In this document: in pieces, positions 17,044 through 25,406 of the stretch
How positions within the stretch are numbered: position 1 is the first letter of the stretch
Layout: the number at the start of each line of letters is the position of its first letter
Source of the DNA: UBA964 sp037444685
Lineage (GTDB): Bacteria > Pseudomonadota > Gammaproteobacteria > Steroidobacterales > Steroidobacteraceae
DNA: 64,000 nucleotides
Assembly: GCA_037444685.1 (NCBI GenBank)
Contig: JBBILX010000003.1
Span: 310,001-374,000, forward strand
Direction of reading: 5' to 3'
Notes under the pieces: model-generated
Databases searched by the model: none
Told to the model about the DNA's origin: nothing
What the model saw: only the letters and a program-made list of their open reading frames with translations
Translations under genes and position numbers: made by a program

Positions 17044-17873
17044 GCGGCACCGGGCGTCAGCCGGAGATCCGCAGCATCGTGGCGACGCGCTTCGGTCAGA
17101 TGCACGCCCGGCTCCGCGGCATGGGTTCCGATCGCGGCGACACGGTCGCCACCCCACGGCCGCTGGTGCTGCTGCACATGTCGCCCCGCTCGAGCCAGAT
17201 GTACGTGGCGTTGCAGGAGTCCCTGCGTCGACCGAGCGTGGCGCTGGACCGGCTCGGCTACGGGTTTTCGGATCCGCCGGTGCGGCCGCTCGACATGACC
17301 GAGTACGCCTCGGCTGCGCTCGAGGCGCTCGATCGGCTCGGACTGTGCGGCCATTTCGACGTGCTCGGCATGCACACCGGCGCACTCGAGGCGATCGAGA
17401 TGGCGCATCTCGCGCCGCAGAGGATCACCCGCGTCGGGCTGATCGCGTTGCCGTGTTTCGATGCGGAGGAGAAGGCGCGCGGTCTCGCGGGTTTTGCCCG
17501 CATAACGGTCGATCCCGCCGAGGACGGCTCGCATCTGCTCGCGGCCTGGCGCGGCCGGTTCCAGTATCGCGAGCCACCGTGGGATCTCGCGGACGTGCAA
17601 CGGCGGCTCGTCGACTATCTGCTGGCAGAGCGGCCCGGGGCGGCTTACGAGGCCGTCTTCCGCTACGATGGACCGGGGCGGCTGCGCGCCTTGCGCGTTC
17701 CGGTGACCGCTTTCGCGCCGCGCGACGATCTCTACGAGGTGACGCTGCGGTCGCGGTCGCTGCTGCCCGAAGGTGCCGTCTACGTCGATCTGCCGGATTT
17801 CGGGCTCGACTTCCTGCGGACGCACACGGCACAGTTTGCGGCCTTGCTCGACGCACGGATGCCCGCCGGATGA
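17040..17873 (+). CDS. Alpha/beta-hydrolase-fold protein, HTG subfamily
   Basis: The 277-residue member of the same subfamily as the gene at 6813 has LLHMSPRSS in place of the HG loop, RLGYGFSDPP, and the nucleophile elbow VLGMHTGAL with His112 where Ser is expected. The C-terminal GH is replaced by DFGLDFL, so neither Ser nor His of a normal triad is evident. VTAFAPRDDL keeps the acid-loop region. It is translationally coupled to the normal hydrolase upstream through ATGA at 17040. The shape is well conserved against the paralogues, which argues for function. The reaction is unknown. Confidence 0.87.
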   Translation: MSGTGRQPEIRSIVATRFGQMHARLRGMGSDRGDTVATPRPLVLLHMSPRSSQMYVALQESLRRPSVALDRLGYGFSDPPVRPLDMTEYASAALEALDRLGLCGHFDVLGMHTGALEAIEMAHLAPQRITRVGLIALPCFDAEEKARGLAGFARITVDPAEDGSHLLAAWRGRFQYREPPWDLADVQRRLVDYLLAERPGAAYEAVFRYDGPGRLRALRVPVTAFAPRDDLYEVTLRSRSLLPEGAVYVDLPDFGLDFLRTHTAQFAALLDARMPAG

Positions 17874-17907
17874 GCAAGGTCTGCCGAACCTGAGTAAGGA
17901 GGACGAG

Positions 17908-19134
17908 ATGGCCCACCCTGTTGCACGCCGACTGGCTCGGCGCCCGTCATTGCTGTATCCGCTCGGCGCCGTGGCGGCGCTGCTGATGTTGACGTTCGCG
18001 CCGGCGGCGCAGGCCGAGGTCACCGACTGCGATCGCGTCGCGGCCCACCCGGCCGACCCCGACAAGGTGCTGCCCGGCTTCAACCGCGACGAGATCGACC
18101 TGCCGAAGGCGATCGAGACCTGCCGTCGCGTCCTCGCGGAGCGTCCCGGCCATGCGCGTACGCTGTTCACACTGGGCCGTGTCCTCTATTACAGCAAGCG
18201 CACCGACGAGGCGATGCCCTACCTCGAGCGCGCCGCTGCCGCCGGCTATCGTCAGGCCATCTTCGTGCTCGGCTTCGTCCTCTACGATGGCTCGCAGGTG
18301 CCGCGCAACGATTGCCGCGCCGCTGAACTGTGGCAGCGCTCGGCCGCGCTCGAACACCCGTGGACCGGTTACTACCTCGTCAGCGGATATCTCGACGGGC
18401 GGTTCGACGCCTGCGGCCTGAAGCTCTCGGAGGCCGAGATCGCCCGGCTCGCGGCGCTGTCGCGCGATCACGTCACGGTCGGCGCCTCGGCCGGGCGGAT
18501 CGAGGCGCTCGAACAGCGGCTCAAGGTCCGCGCGGCAGAGCAGGCCGCGCGCGCCAATCCGGCGTCGCCCATCAAGCTGTTCGACAAGTCACAGTATTCA
18601 CAGGAAGTCACGGAGTGCGATCTGCTCGCTGCGCACGGCGACGATCCGTTCGCGGTCGCTCCCGGGCGCGAGCGCGCGGAGATCGACCTGCCGAGGGCGA
18701 TCGAGGCGTGCCGCGAGGCCGTGCGCAAGGATCCGAAGAACCCGCGCCTGCACTACCAGCTCGGGCGCGTGCTCGGTTACAGCGGCCGCGGCGCCGAAGC
18801 GCTCGCGAACCGCCAGGCCGCGGTCGACGCCGACTACCCGCAGGCGCTGTTCGTCATCGGCTACATCACGCTGTTCGGCATGAACCAGCAGCCGCAAGAT
18901 ACCTGCAAGGCCGGCGACCTGCTGCGTCGTTCCGCGCAGCAGCAGCGGCTCGCGGGTCAGCTCGGCTTTCCGTTCTACGTGCTGCAGGGACGATTCGACG
19001 CCTGTCCGAACGTCCGACGCGACACGGCGGAGATGCTCGGCTTCATCGCCGCTGCCCGCAAGCAGATCAAGGGCGACTACTACCAGGGGCTGCTCGCCGA
19101 CGAGCTCGAGGCGAGGCTCAAGGCACGCCTCTGA
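17908..19134 (+). CDS. Exported TPR/Sel1-like protein with an internal duplication
   Basis: The product has 408 residues, with a strong AAGGAGGA site at 17896-17903. A signal peptide ends at PAAQAEVTDC, so the mature protein is periplasmic. The rest is two copies of one unit of about 150 residues. Each unit starts with CDxxAAH, then EIDLP(K/R)AIE(T/A)C, then a TPR-like pair with LGRVLxYS and FVxGxxxxxG, then NDC/DTC and RFDAC. Each unit thus has four cysteines at matching places, which may form disulfides. It sits between two HTG hydrolase genes in one rightward operon. Its role is unknown, and a periplasmic scaffold or sensor is plausible. Confidence 0.82.
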   Translation: MAHPVARRLARRPSLLYPLGAVAALLMLTFAPAAQAEVTDCDRVAAHPADPDKVLPGFNRDEIDLPKAIETCRRVLAERPGHARTLFTLGRVLYYSKRTDEAMPYLERAAAAGYRQAIFVLGFVLYDGSQVPRNDCRAAELWQRSAALEHPWTGYYLVSGYLDGRFDACGLKLSEAEIARLAALSRDHVTVGASAGRIEALEQRLKVRAAEQAARANPASPIKLFDKSQYSQEVTECDLLAAHGDDPFAVAPGRERAEIDLPRAIEACREAVRKDPKNPRLHYQLGRVLGYSGRGAEALANRQAAVDADYPQALFVIGYITLFGMNQQPQDTCKAGDLLRRSAQQQRLAGQLGFPFYVLQGRFDACPNVRRDTAEMLGFIAAARKQIKGDYYQGLLADELEARLKARL

Positions 19135-19155
19135 GTCGCATCAGGGGGGCAGGGC

Positions 19156-19980
19156 GTGCAGGTGCGTCGCGCCTACGTGGACGGCCGTTTCGGCCAGGTG
19201 CACCTGCGACTCGCGGCGCCCGCGACACCGGCCGGGATGCGCTCGCGGCCGGTGCTCTGCTTCCACCTGAGCCCGGTCTCGGGCGCGATCTACGAGACCC
19301 TGCTCGGCCTCCTCGGCGAGGACCGCATCGCCGTGGCGCCCGATACGCCAGGCTACGGTGCAAGCGATGCGCCGCCGGTGCCGCCCACGATCGCCGACTA
19401 TGCCACGGCGATGGGCGAGGTCATGGACGCGCTCGGACTCGACGAAGCGGACTGCGTCGGCATGCACACCGGATCCAAGATCGCGCTCGAGCTCGCGCTG
19501 CAGCGACCTGATCGGATCCGCCATCTCGTGCTGATCTCGGCCCCGGTGTATACCGACGCGGAGCTCGAGGCGATGCGGCGCGAGTTCGCGCCGATGAAGC
19601 TCTACGACGACGGCCGGCACCTCGTCGAGTACTGGAATGCGCTGGCAGCCTGGCGCGGTCCCGGCCAGACCAACGAGGACCTGATGCGCTACTTTCCGGA
19701 TCACCTGCGGGGAGGATCCCACCGGCACTGGGGGCATCGCGCCGCGTTCGACTATTCCTACGCCGAGAGGCTGCCACTCGCGAGGCAGCCGATCCTCGTG
19801 CTCAACAACGGCGACGATCTGCAGCGCTACACCCCGCGGGCCATGGAGTACGTCCGTCACGGCCGACTGGTCGAACGGCCGGACTGGGGGCATGGCTTTC
19901 TCGACCACCACGCGGCGGAGTTCGCGGCGATGCTTCGCCAGTTCTTCGACATGCCGCTGCAGTCCGGAACGGGAACCTGA
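19156..19980 (+). CDS. Alpha/beta-hydrolase-fold protein, HTG subfamily
   Basis: The 274-residue member of the HTG subfamily starts at GTG 19156. CFHLSPVSG replaces the HG loop, PDTPGYGASDAPP matches the gene at 6813 almost exactly, and the nucleophile elbow is CVGMHTGSK with His104 in the Ser position. Unlike its paralogues it retains a Gly-His in the last-loop region (DWGHGFLDHH), so a His is still available there. It lies 21 bp after the TPR gene and 4 bp before the membrane protein gene at 19985. The closest relative in the window appears to be the 6813 gene, from shared motifs. Confidence 0.88.
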   Translation: MQVRRAYVDGRFGQVHLRLAAPATPAGMRSRPVLCFHLSPVSGAIYETLLGLLGEDRIAVAPDTPGYGASDAPPVPPTIADYATAMGEVMDALGLDEADCVGMHTGSKIALELALQRPDRIRHLVLISAPVYTDAELEAMRREFAPMKLYDDGRHLVEYWNALAAWRGPGQTNEDLMRYFPDHLRGGSHRHWGHRAAFDYSYAERLPLARQPILVLNNGDDLQRYTPRAMEYVRHGRLVERPDWGHGFLDHHAAEFAAMLRQFFDMPLQSGTGT

Positions 19981-19984
19981 AGCC

Positions 19985-20680
19985 GTGCCGTCGGCTTCCT
20001 TGCGTGCCCTGCAGCTCGCCACCGTGGTGGCAGTGGTCGGCCTGGTCTGGTCCGGGATCGGCCCGTACGACCGCGCCACCTGGCTGCTCGAGGTCGCACC
20101 CGTGCTGATTGCACTGCCGCTGCTGTGGCTCACGCGCTCGCGATTTTCGCTGACACCGCTCGCGTACGCGTTGATCGCGCTGCACGCGGCCATCCTGATG
20201 CTCGGCGGCCACTATACCTATGCGCGGGTGCCGCTCGGCGACTGGGTCCGCGACGCATTCGACCTCGCGCGCAACCACTACGACCGGCTCGGGCACTTCG
20301 CCCAGGGCTTCATCCCGGCGATCGTCACGCGCGAGATCCTGCTGCGGCGGACGCCGCTGCGGCCCGGTGCGTGGCTGTTCGTGCTGGTCGCGGCGACCTG
20401 TCTCGCGATCAGTGCCTGCTATGAATTCCTCGAGTGGTGGACGGCACTGCTCGTCGGTGGCGCCGCCGAGGCCTTTCTCGCCACGCAGGGCGACGTCTGG
20501 GACACGCAGTGGGACATGTTCCTCGCGCTCTGCGGCGCGCTCGCGGCGCAGTGGCTGCTCGCGCGCTGGCATGATCGTCAGCTTACGCGCCTCGGGTTCG
20601 GCGATGCTGCGGCAGTCCGTCGGCCGGACGATCCCAGCTCACTGCATCCTCCATCCAGATGTGATCGACCGGCGCGATGA
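19985..20680 (+). CDS. DUF2238 (YjdF-like) inner-membrane protein
   Basis: The 231-residue protein starts at GTG 19985, 4 bp after the hydrolase gene. It has about six hydrophobic segments and the family landmarks GGHYTYARVPLGDW, NHYDRLGHFAQGF and ACYEFLEWW, with DVWDTQWDM before the last helix. This identifies the DUF2238/YjdF family, whose function is not established. The last 30 or so residues (after WLLARWHDRQL) run into the 3' end of the opposite-strand GFA gene and look unconstrained, so the natural family end is near 20585. Confidence 0.85.
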   Translation: MPSASLRALQLATVVAVVGLVWSGIGPYDRATWLLEVAPVLIALPLLWLTRSRFSLTPLAYALIALHAAILMLGGHYTYARVPLGDWVRDAFDLARNHYDRLGHFAQGFIPAIVTREILLRRTPLRPGAWLFVLVAATCLAISACYEFLEWWTALLVGGAAEAFLATQGDVWDTQWDMFLALCGALAAQWLLARWHDRQLTRLGFGDAAAVRRPDDPSSLHPPSRCDRPAR

Positions 20681-20990
20681 GGTCGGGCTCATCGAGCGTC
20701 GCGATGGTCAGGTCGATCCGCTCGCCGTAACTGTCGTGGAAGTAGGTCATTGGGGTCCCGCAGGCCGCGCAGAAGCCGCGTTGCACGCCCGGCGACGAAG
20801 CGAACAGACGCGGCTCTGCGCCGAGCCAGCTCAGTCCGGCGCGTGCGACCGTCATCCACGCGACGCCGTGGGCGCCGCTGGCGCGCCGACAGGAGGCGCA
20901 GTGACAGAACGCCGGTCTCGAGACCGGGAACCCGGTCGCGTAATGAATGGAACCGCACAGGCAGCGGCCTGTCAGAATGTCTCGACCCAC
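20583..20990 (-). CDS. GFA/CENP-V-type zinc-binding protein
   Basis: The 135-residue protein of the GFA family (glutathione-dependent formaldehyde-activating enzyme fold) has the zinc-binding cysteines in the expected places: GRCLCGSIHY, FCHCASCRR and FCAACGTPMTY. The enzymes of this family bind a glutathione adduct, but many members act on unknown thiols, so only the fold is certain. It is transcribed toward the DUF2238 gene, and the two reading frames overlap by 98 bp at their 3' ends. Confidence 0.9.
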   Translation of the reverse strand: MGRDILTGRCLCGSIHYATGFPVSRPAFCHCASCRRASGAHGVAWMTVARAGLSWLGAEPRLFASSPGVQRGFCAACGTPMTYFHDSYGERIDLTIATLDEPDLIAPVDHIWMEDAVSWDRPADGLPQHRRTRGA

Positions 20991-21091
20991 GATACCCCCT
21001 CACCGATGCATGGACAGGCAAGACCGTTCGACGCCGAGCATAGCCGAGGGCGTGGCGCCACCGTCGCGGCAGCCGAGTCGGTGTTGACCCG

Positions 21092-21358
21092 ATGAACGCG
21101 CGCGATGCCTACGCGTTCGCGAAGCGCGTCGTGGTGACCATCGTCGGGTCAACGGTGCTCGCGATCGGCGTCGCGATGCTCGTGCTGCCCGGGCCGGCAT
21201 TCGTCGTGATCCCGGTGGGGCTCGGGATTCTCGGTCTCGAATTCGCCTGGGCCCGGCGCTGGCTCGTCAAGGTACGGGCCAAGAGCGAGGAACTGGCCCG
21301 TGCAGCCTTGCAACGTAACGGCTCGGGCGGCGGCCCTGGGGGTCCCGAGCCGCCTTAG
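21092..21358 (+). CDS. PGPGW-family small transmembrane protein
   Basis: The 88-residue membrane protein has two hydrophobic segments around MLVLPGPAFVVIPVGLGIL, followed by EFAWARRWLVK and a basic tail. The LPGP turn followed by a VIPVGLGILGLEFAWA-like helix is the pattern of the PGPGW (TIGR02611-like) family of unknown function. The canonical Trp after PGPG is replaced here (PGPAF). It starts at ATG 21092, just after a TGACCCGATGA overlap region. Confidence 0.8.
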   Translation: MNARDAYAFAKRVVVTIVGSTVLAIGVAMLVLPGPAFVVIPVGLGILGLEFAWARRWLVKVRAKSEELARAALQRNGSGGGPGGPEPP

Positions 21359-21487
21359 GGTGAGCCGGCCTGCCACGGAGGCGTGCCTGGCGGTCCTCGT
21401 CAGCGGCCCGAGCAGTGTGCCGCGAGGCTCGCCCGATGTCGCGTTGCCTGCCACAATTGAGCTCATGGCGGCCATTGCCCGTGCTGC

Positions 21488-21964
21488 ATGAGCGATTCCG
21501 AAACCCGGTTCGCGAGCGCGCCCCTGTCGCGCGCGGCGCGATGGTCCGGCTATGCGGGCGTAGCGCCATTCGTGACCTGCCTCGCGGTCCTTCTCTGGGC
21601 GCCGCGGCCGCATTGGCGCGAGTTCGCGCAGCAGGCCTCGGTCGCCTACGGCGCCGTGATCCTGAGTTTCGTCGGCGCCCTGCACTGGGCGCTCGCGCTC
21701 GCCGGCCGCTTGCCGGGTGACGCGCGCACGATCATCGCGTCCGTGCTGCCGTCGGTGGCCGCGGCGATCGCGGTCCTGCTCGAGGGCCAGCGCGGACTGG
21801 CCCTGCTGATCGTCGGCTTCGGCGCGTTCTGGATCTACGAGAATAGGCACTGGCGTGGCCGTCTTCCCGCGGACTATCTCGCCCTGCGGCGCAGCCTGAC
21901 GCTGGCGGCGTGTGCCACGCTCGCATTGACGCTGTTCGCGAGTGATGCAGCGGGTCTGCGTTGA
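21488..21964 (+). CDS. DUF3429 membrane protein
   Basis: The 158-residue inner-membrane protein has about four helices. AYGAVILSFVGALHWALAL carries the FxGAxHW motif typical of DUF3429, and FGAFWIYENRHW follows in the last third. The family's function is unknown. It is separated from the PGPGW gene by 129 bp, in which no convincing signal was found, and is 10 bp upstream of the Tat-exported nitrilase-like gene. Confidence 0.82.
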   Translation: MSDSETRFASAPLSRAARWSGYAGVAPFVTCLAVLLWAPRPHWREFAQQASVAYGAVILSFVGALHWALALAGRLPGDARTIIASVLPSVAAAIAVLLEGQRGLALLIVGFGAFWIYENRHWRGRLPADYLALRRSLTLAACATLALTLFASDAAGLR

Positions 21965-21974
21965 GGAGACTGCC

Positions 21975-23189
21975 ATGAGCCAGCAACCGGGCGACGGTGT
22001 GCCCGCAGTGGATTGCGATCTGGAGCGGCGCCGGGCCCTCGGCTGGATCGGTGGCGCGGTCGCGGTCGGCACCGCGACCCGCGCCACTTCACCGGCTCTC
22101 GCGCAGAACCCTGGCGCTCCGCCGGTGACGGTGCGGCGCCGAGGCGCCTGGGCCTGCGCCATCCAGATGCGGGTCGACGCCGTGAACGGCGACGCGACGC
22201 GCGAGGCGGCACGGCGCCGGATGCGTGCGAGTATCGGGCGCGCGGCGCGCCAGATACGCGGCGCGAAGTCGTGGATCGGCGCTGACCTCGGCCTCGTGGT
22301 CCTGCCCGAGTATTTCCTGACCGGGTTCCCGACGACGGAGACGATCCCGCAGTGGATCGACAAGGCCGTCCTCGACATGGACGGCGAAGAGTACGCGGCG
22401 CTCAGCCGCATCGCGCAGGACAACGCGGTCTACCTCGCCGGCAACGCCTACGAGCGCGATCCGAAGTTCCCCGGGATCTTCTTCCAGTGCTCGTTCCTGA
22501 TCGCGGCCGGAGGGGACGTCGTGCTGCGCTATCGACGGCTCGTGTCGAACCTCGTGCCGACACCGTACGACGTTTGGGATCGCTATCTCGACGTCTATGG
22601 CCTCGACGGTGTCTTTCCGGTCGCGCGCACGCCGCTCGGGCACTTCGCCGCGATCGCCTCCGAGGAGATCCTCTACCCCGAGATCGCGCGCTGTCACGCG
22701 ATGCGGGGCGCCGAGATCTTCCTGCACGGTTCGAGCGAGGCCTACACGACGACGCTCGCGCCGAAGCGGATCGCACGCATGGCGCGCGCGCTGGAGAATC
22801 TCGCCTGGGTCGTCTCGTGCAATTCCGCCGGGGTCGATAACATAGACATCGCGCTGGGCTCTGCCGACGGCGGCTCCGAGATCGTCGATCACATGGGCAG
22901 CGTCGTCGTCACGGCCGGGCAGGGCGAGACCCTGACCGCGCACGCGCGTATCGATCTCGATGAGCTGCGCGAGTACAGGCGGCGCCTCGGGATCGCGAAC
23001 CTGTACGTGCGCCAGCCTTTCGACCTGTACGCCGGCAGCTACGCGGCCGCCGATTTCCGCCGCCCGAACGGACTGCTCGACGGCGGTCGCATCGTCGTGC
23101 CCGAGCGGCGCTGGTTCCGCGAGCGTCAGCAGGAGACGCTGCAGCGGCTCGAGAGGCGTGGCCTCGTGCCCAAGGAGGATCGACCATGA
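21975..23189 (+). CDS. Exported nitrilase-fold protein with altered catalytic triad
   Basis: The product has 404 residues, with GAGGAGA 5 bases before ATG 21975. It has a Tat-like leader (ERRRALGWIGGAVAVG, cleavage near ALAQNP) and then the same carbon-nitrogen-hydrolase fold as the gene at 2121. LVVLPEYFLTG keeps Glu112. The Lys position is Arg188 (YRRL) and the Cys position is Ser229 (IASEEILYPEIARC). The two paralogues are alike over most of their length, and both retain a Cys 9 residues after the altered position. A periplasmic nitrilase-fold protein is unusual. It is co-translated with the cupin gene through ATGA at 23186. Confidence 0.86.
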   Translation: MSQQPGDGVPAVDCDLERRRALGWIGGAVAVGTATRATSPALAQNPGAPPVTVRRRGAWACAIQMRVDAVNGDATREAARRRMRASIGRAARQIRGAKSWIGADLGLVVLPEYFLTGFPTTETIPQWIDKAVLDMDGEEYAALSRIAQDNAVYLAGNAYERDPKFPGIFFQCSFLIAAGGDVVLRYRRLVSNLVPTPYDVWDRYLDVYGLDGVFPVARTPLGHFAAIASEEILYPEIARCHAMRGAEIFLHGSSEAYTTTLAPKRIARMARALENLAWVVSCNSAGVDNIDIALGSADGGSEIVDHMGSVVVTAGQGETLTAHARIDLDELREYRRRLGIANLYVRQPFDLYAGSYAAADFRRPNGLLDGGRIVVPERRWFRERQQETLQRLERRGLVPKEDRP

Positions 23190-23806
23190 GAGGTAATGCG
23201 ACGGGCGCCCGGCTCTCGCGGCGCAGGCTGCTTGGCGCCGCTTCCGCTGCTGCCGCCACGCTCGTCACCGCGCCGGCCACCTCGGCGGCCGCAGCCGGCT
23301 CGCCCGCAGCCGCGACGACGCCGGATGGCTGGCGCCGGATCCGGCGCGTCGTCACCAGTGAGGATGCGAGCGGCCGCGGCGTGCTGCTGGCCGATGGCGA
23401 ACCGACCAATTCGATCGTGCTGAACGGCACCCGCATCACGCGACTCTGGGAAGCGCCGGGCCTGCCGGCGAAGTTGCCTCTCGAGGGCGACGCCGGAGCG
23501 ACCGCGGGTAATGCCTACCGCGACGATTTCCTCGGTACGAGCTTCTATGTCGCCGAGTTGCCGGGCGGTCAGCGGGCCCCGTCGATCCCGATGCACTCCA
23601 ACTCGACGCTCGACTACATGGCGATCCTCTCCGGCCGGATCCTGCTGCGCATCGAGGGCCGCGAACTCGAGCTCGGACCCGGCGACGTGATCGTGCAGGG
23701 CGGCAACCTGCACACGTTCGAGAACCGCTGGGAGGAGTCGTGCCTGCTGCTGTTCGTCGTCGTGACGGGAGCGAAGCGGCGGCCTGCCGGCGCGGGAGCC
23801 GGCTGA
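23186..23806 (+). CDS. Exported cupin-domain protein
   Basis: The product has 206 residues. Its leader LSRRRLLGAASAAAATLVTA is a clear twin-arginine signal, cut near TSAAAAG. The mature part is a single cupin barrel. MHSNSTLDYMAILSGRIL corresponds to cupin motif 1 (one His, then Asp instead of the usual second His and Glu), and GGNLHTFENR corresponds to motif 2 with its His. One metal ligand may therefore differ. Both this protein and its co-translated upstream partner carry Tat signals, which suggests that they act together in the periplasm. Confidence 0.87.
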   Translation: MRGNATGARLSRRRLLGAASAAAATLVTAPATSAAAAGSPAAATTPDGWRRIRRVVTSEDASGRGVLLADGEPTNSIVLNGTRITRLWEAPGLPAKLPLEGDAGATAGNAYRDDFLGTSFYVAELPGGQRAPSIPMHSNSTLDYMAILSGRILLRIEGRELELGPGDVIVQGGNLHTFENRWEESCLLLFVVVTGAKRRPAGAGAG

Positions 23807-23809
23807 GCG

Positions 23810-24895
23810 ATGGAGGATCTCGCGCGCGCCTTGTGGCTGCGCCGCCTGATCGTGGCGGCGCTGCTCGCGGGCCTCGTGTTGCTCGCGTTCCAGGTGCTGC
23901 AGCCGTTCATCGTACCGGTCATCTGGGCCGGCATCCTGGCCTTCGTGACCTGGCCGATGCACGAACGGGTGTTGCGCTGGGTAGGCGGGCGACGCGCGCT
24001 CGCGGCCTCGATGATGACCGTCGCCATGATCGTCGCCATCCTGCTGCCGCTCGTCTGGCTGATCGTTCTGCTGCAGACCGAGGCGCTCGCCGCCTACCAG
24101 CGCTTCGTCGCGCTGCTCGCGCGTGGGCCGACGTTGCCGGAATTCCTGCTGAAGCTGCCGGTCGTGGGGCCGTGGATCGCCGAGCAGCTCGCGCGGGTCG
24201 CCGAGGATCCGGCGGCACTCGGCGAGACGCTGCGCGCCGGTCTCCAGCGCTGGGTCGGCCAGTTTGGCACGATCGTCGGCGGCGTCGGCCGCAACATCGT
24301 CAAGATGGCGATCGCGCTGTTCAGCCTGTTCTTCATGTATCGCGACGGCCCGCGACTCGCAGCTCAGGTCTCGCAGATGCTCGCGCAATTCCTCGGTCCG
24401 CGCGTCGTCCACTATGTCGAAGCGATCGGCGACACGGTTAAGGCCATCGTCTATGGCCTCGTGCTGGCCGCCCTCGCGCAGGGCACGCTGGCCGGCATCG
24501 GCTATTGGGCCGCGGGCCTCGAGGCGCCCGTGTTTCTCGGGGCACTGACCGCGATGCTGGCGCTGATCCCGTTCGTCGTGCCGTTCATGTGGGGCGGCGC
24601 GAGCCTCTGGCTGCTGCTGACCGGTAAGACACTCGCGGCGCTGGGCCTGTTCCTCTGGGGTCTGCTGGCGGTCAGCTGGATCGACAATCTCGTCCGACCG
24701 CTCGTCATCAGCGGCGCCACTCGGCTGCCGTTCCTGCTCGTGATGTTCGGCGTGCTCGGCGGGCTCGCGGCCTTCGGGCTCGTCGGTCTGTTCATCGGCC
24801 CAGTGATCCTCGGCATGATCGTCGCCATCTGGCGCGAGTGGCTGGCCGAGCAGCGCGCGGCCGAGAACCCCGTTCGCGAAGGCCACAACCCTTGA
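23810..24895 (+). CDS. AI-2E family transporter (PerM-like)
   Basis: The 361-residue polytopic membrane protein starts 4 bp after the cupin gene. It has an N-terminal helix pair, a soluble amphipathic stretch (residues about 100-165) and a C-terminal block with LIPFVVPFMWGGASLWLL, SWIDNLVRPLVISGATRLPFL and GLFIGPVILGMIVAIW. The DNLVRPxxxxG motif is diagnostic of the AI-2E exporter/PerM family. Members move autoinducer-2 or ions, and the substrate here is not predictable. It is the third gene of the operon beginning at 21975. Confidence 0.9.
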   Translation: MEDLARALWLRRLIVAALLAGLVLLAFQVLQPFIVPVIWAGILAFVTWPMHERVLRWVGGRRALAASMMTVAMIVAILLPLVWLIVLLQTEALAAYQRFVALLARGPTLPEFLLKLPVVGPWIAEQLARVAEDPAALGETLRAGLQRWVGQFGTIVGGVGRNIVKMAIALFSLFFMYRDGPRLAAQVSQMLAQFLGPRVVHYVEAIGDTVKAIVYGLVLAALAQGTLAGIGYWAAGLEAPVFLGALTAMLALIPFVVPFMWGGASLWLLLTGKTLAALGLFLWGLLAVSWIDNLVRPLVISGATRLPFLLVMFGVLGGLAAFGLVGLFIGPVILGMIVAIWREWLAEQRAAENPVREGHNP

Positions 24896-24908
24896 GAGGA
24901 GAACTGAG

Positions 24909-25379
24909 ATGGTCCACGGCATCCTGCGGCGCACGACCTTTATCGTGCCGAACGCCGACGAAGCGGCGCGGTTCTACTCCGAGGTCTTCGGCTGGACACG
25001 CTTCTATGACCACCGACTCGCGGTGCACGGCGCGTTCCCGCCCGCGGCGCCGCACAACGCGCCGGCGCACCTCGTGATCCTCAAGGCCGAGGATCCGAGC
25101 ATCGGCATGCTGGGCTTCCTGCAGTACCTCGACGCCCCGTTCGACACGGCCGTGCCGACGGGGCGCAGCAAAGTGCGCATGGGCGAGGCCATACTGGTCG
25201 TGCAGACCCGCGACGTCGACGGCGTCTACCGCCGCGCAATGGCCTGCGGCGCAAACGTGGTCTCGCCGCCGCTCGACTGGCAGGTGCCGTCACACGACGG
25301 CAGCAGCGTGATCAAGCTCCGGACGATGTCGATGTTCGACGGCAACGGCATCTACAGCGAGATCAACCAGCACGGTTGA
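24909..25379 (+). CDS. VOC (glyoxalase/bleomycin-resistance fold) protein
   Basis: The product has 156 residues, with a GAGAGGAG site at 24893-24903. The vicinal-oxygen-chelate fold shows as RRTTFIVPNADEAARFYSEVFGW, a classic N-terminal module, and a second beta-alpha-beta-beta-beta unit with AILVVQTRDVDGVYRRAMACG and MFDGNGIYSEIN. The terminal Glu of GIYSE is a likely metal ligand. The N-terminal His is absent at the usual place (TFIVPN), so metal binding may be altered. It is the last gene before a convergent frameshifted MBL gene. Confidence 0.85.
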   Translation: MVHGILRRTTFIVPNADEAARFYSEVFGWTRFYDHRLAVHGAFPPAAPHNAPAHLVILKAEDPSIGMLGFLQYLDAPFDTAVPTGRSKVRMGEAILVVQTRDVDGVYRRAMACGANVVSPPLDWQVPSHDGSSVIKLRTMSMFDGNGIYSEINQHG

Positions 25380-25406
25380 CAGCGGGGCGCGTGGGCCGCG
25401 GCGGCG

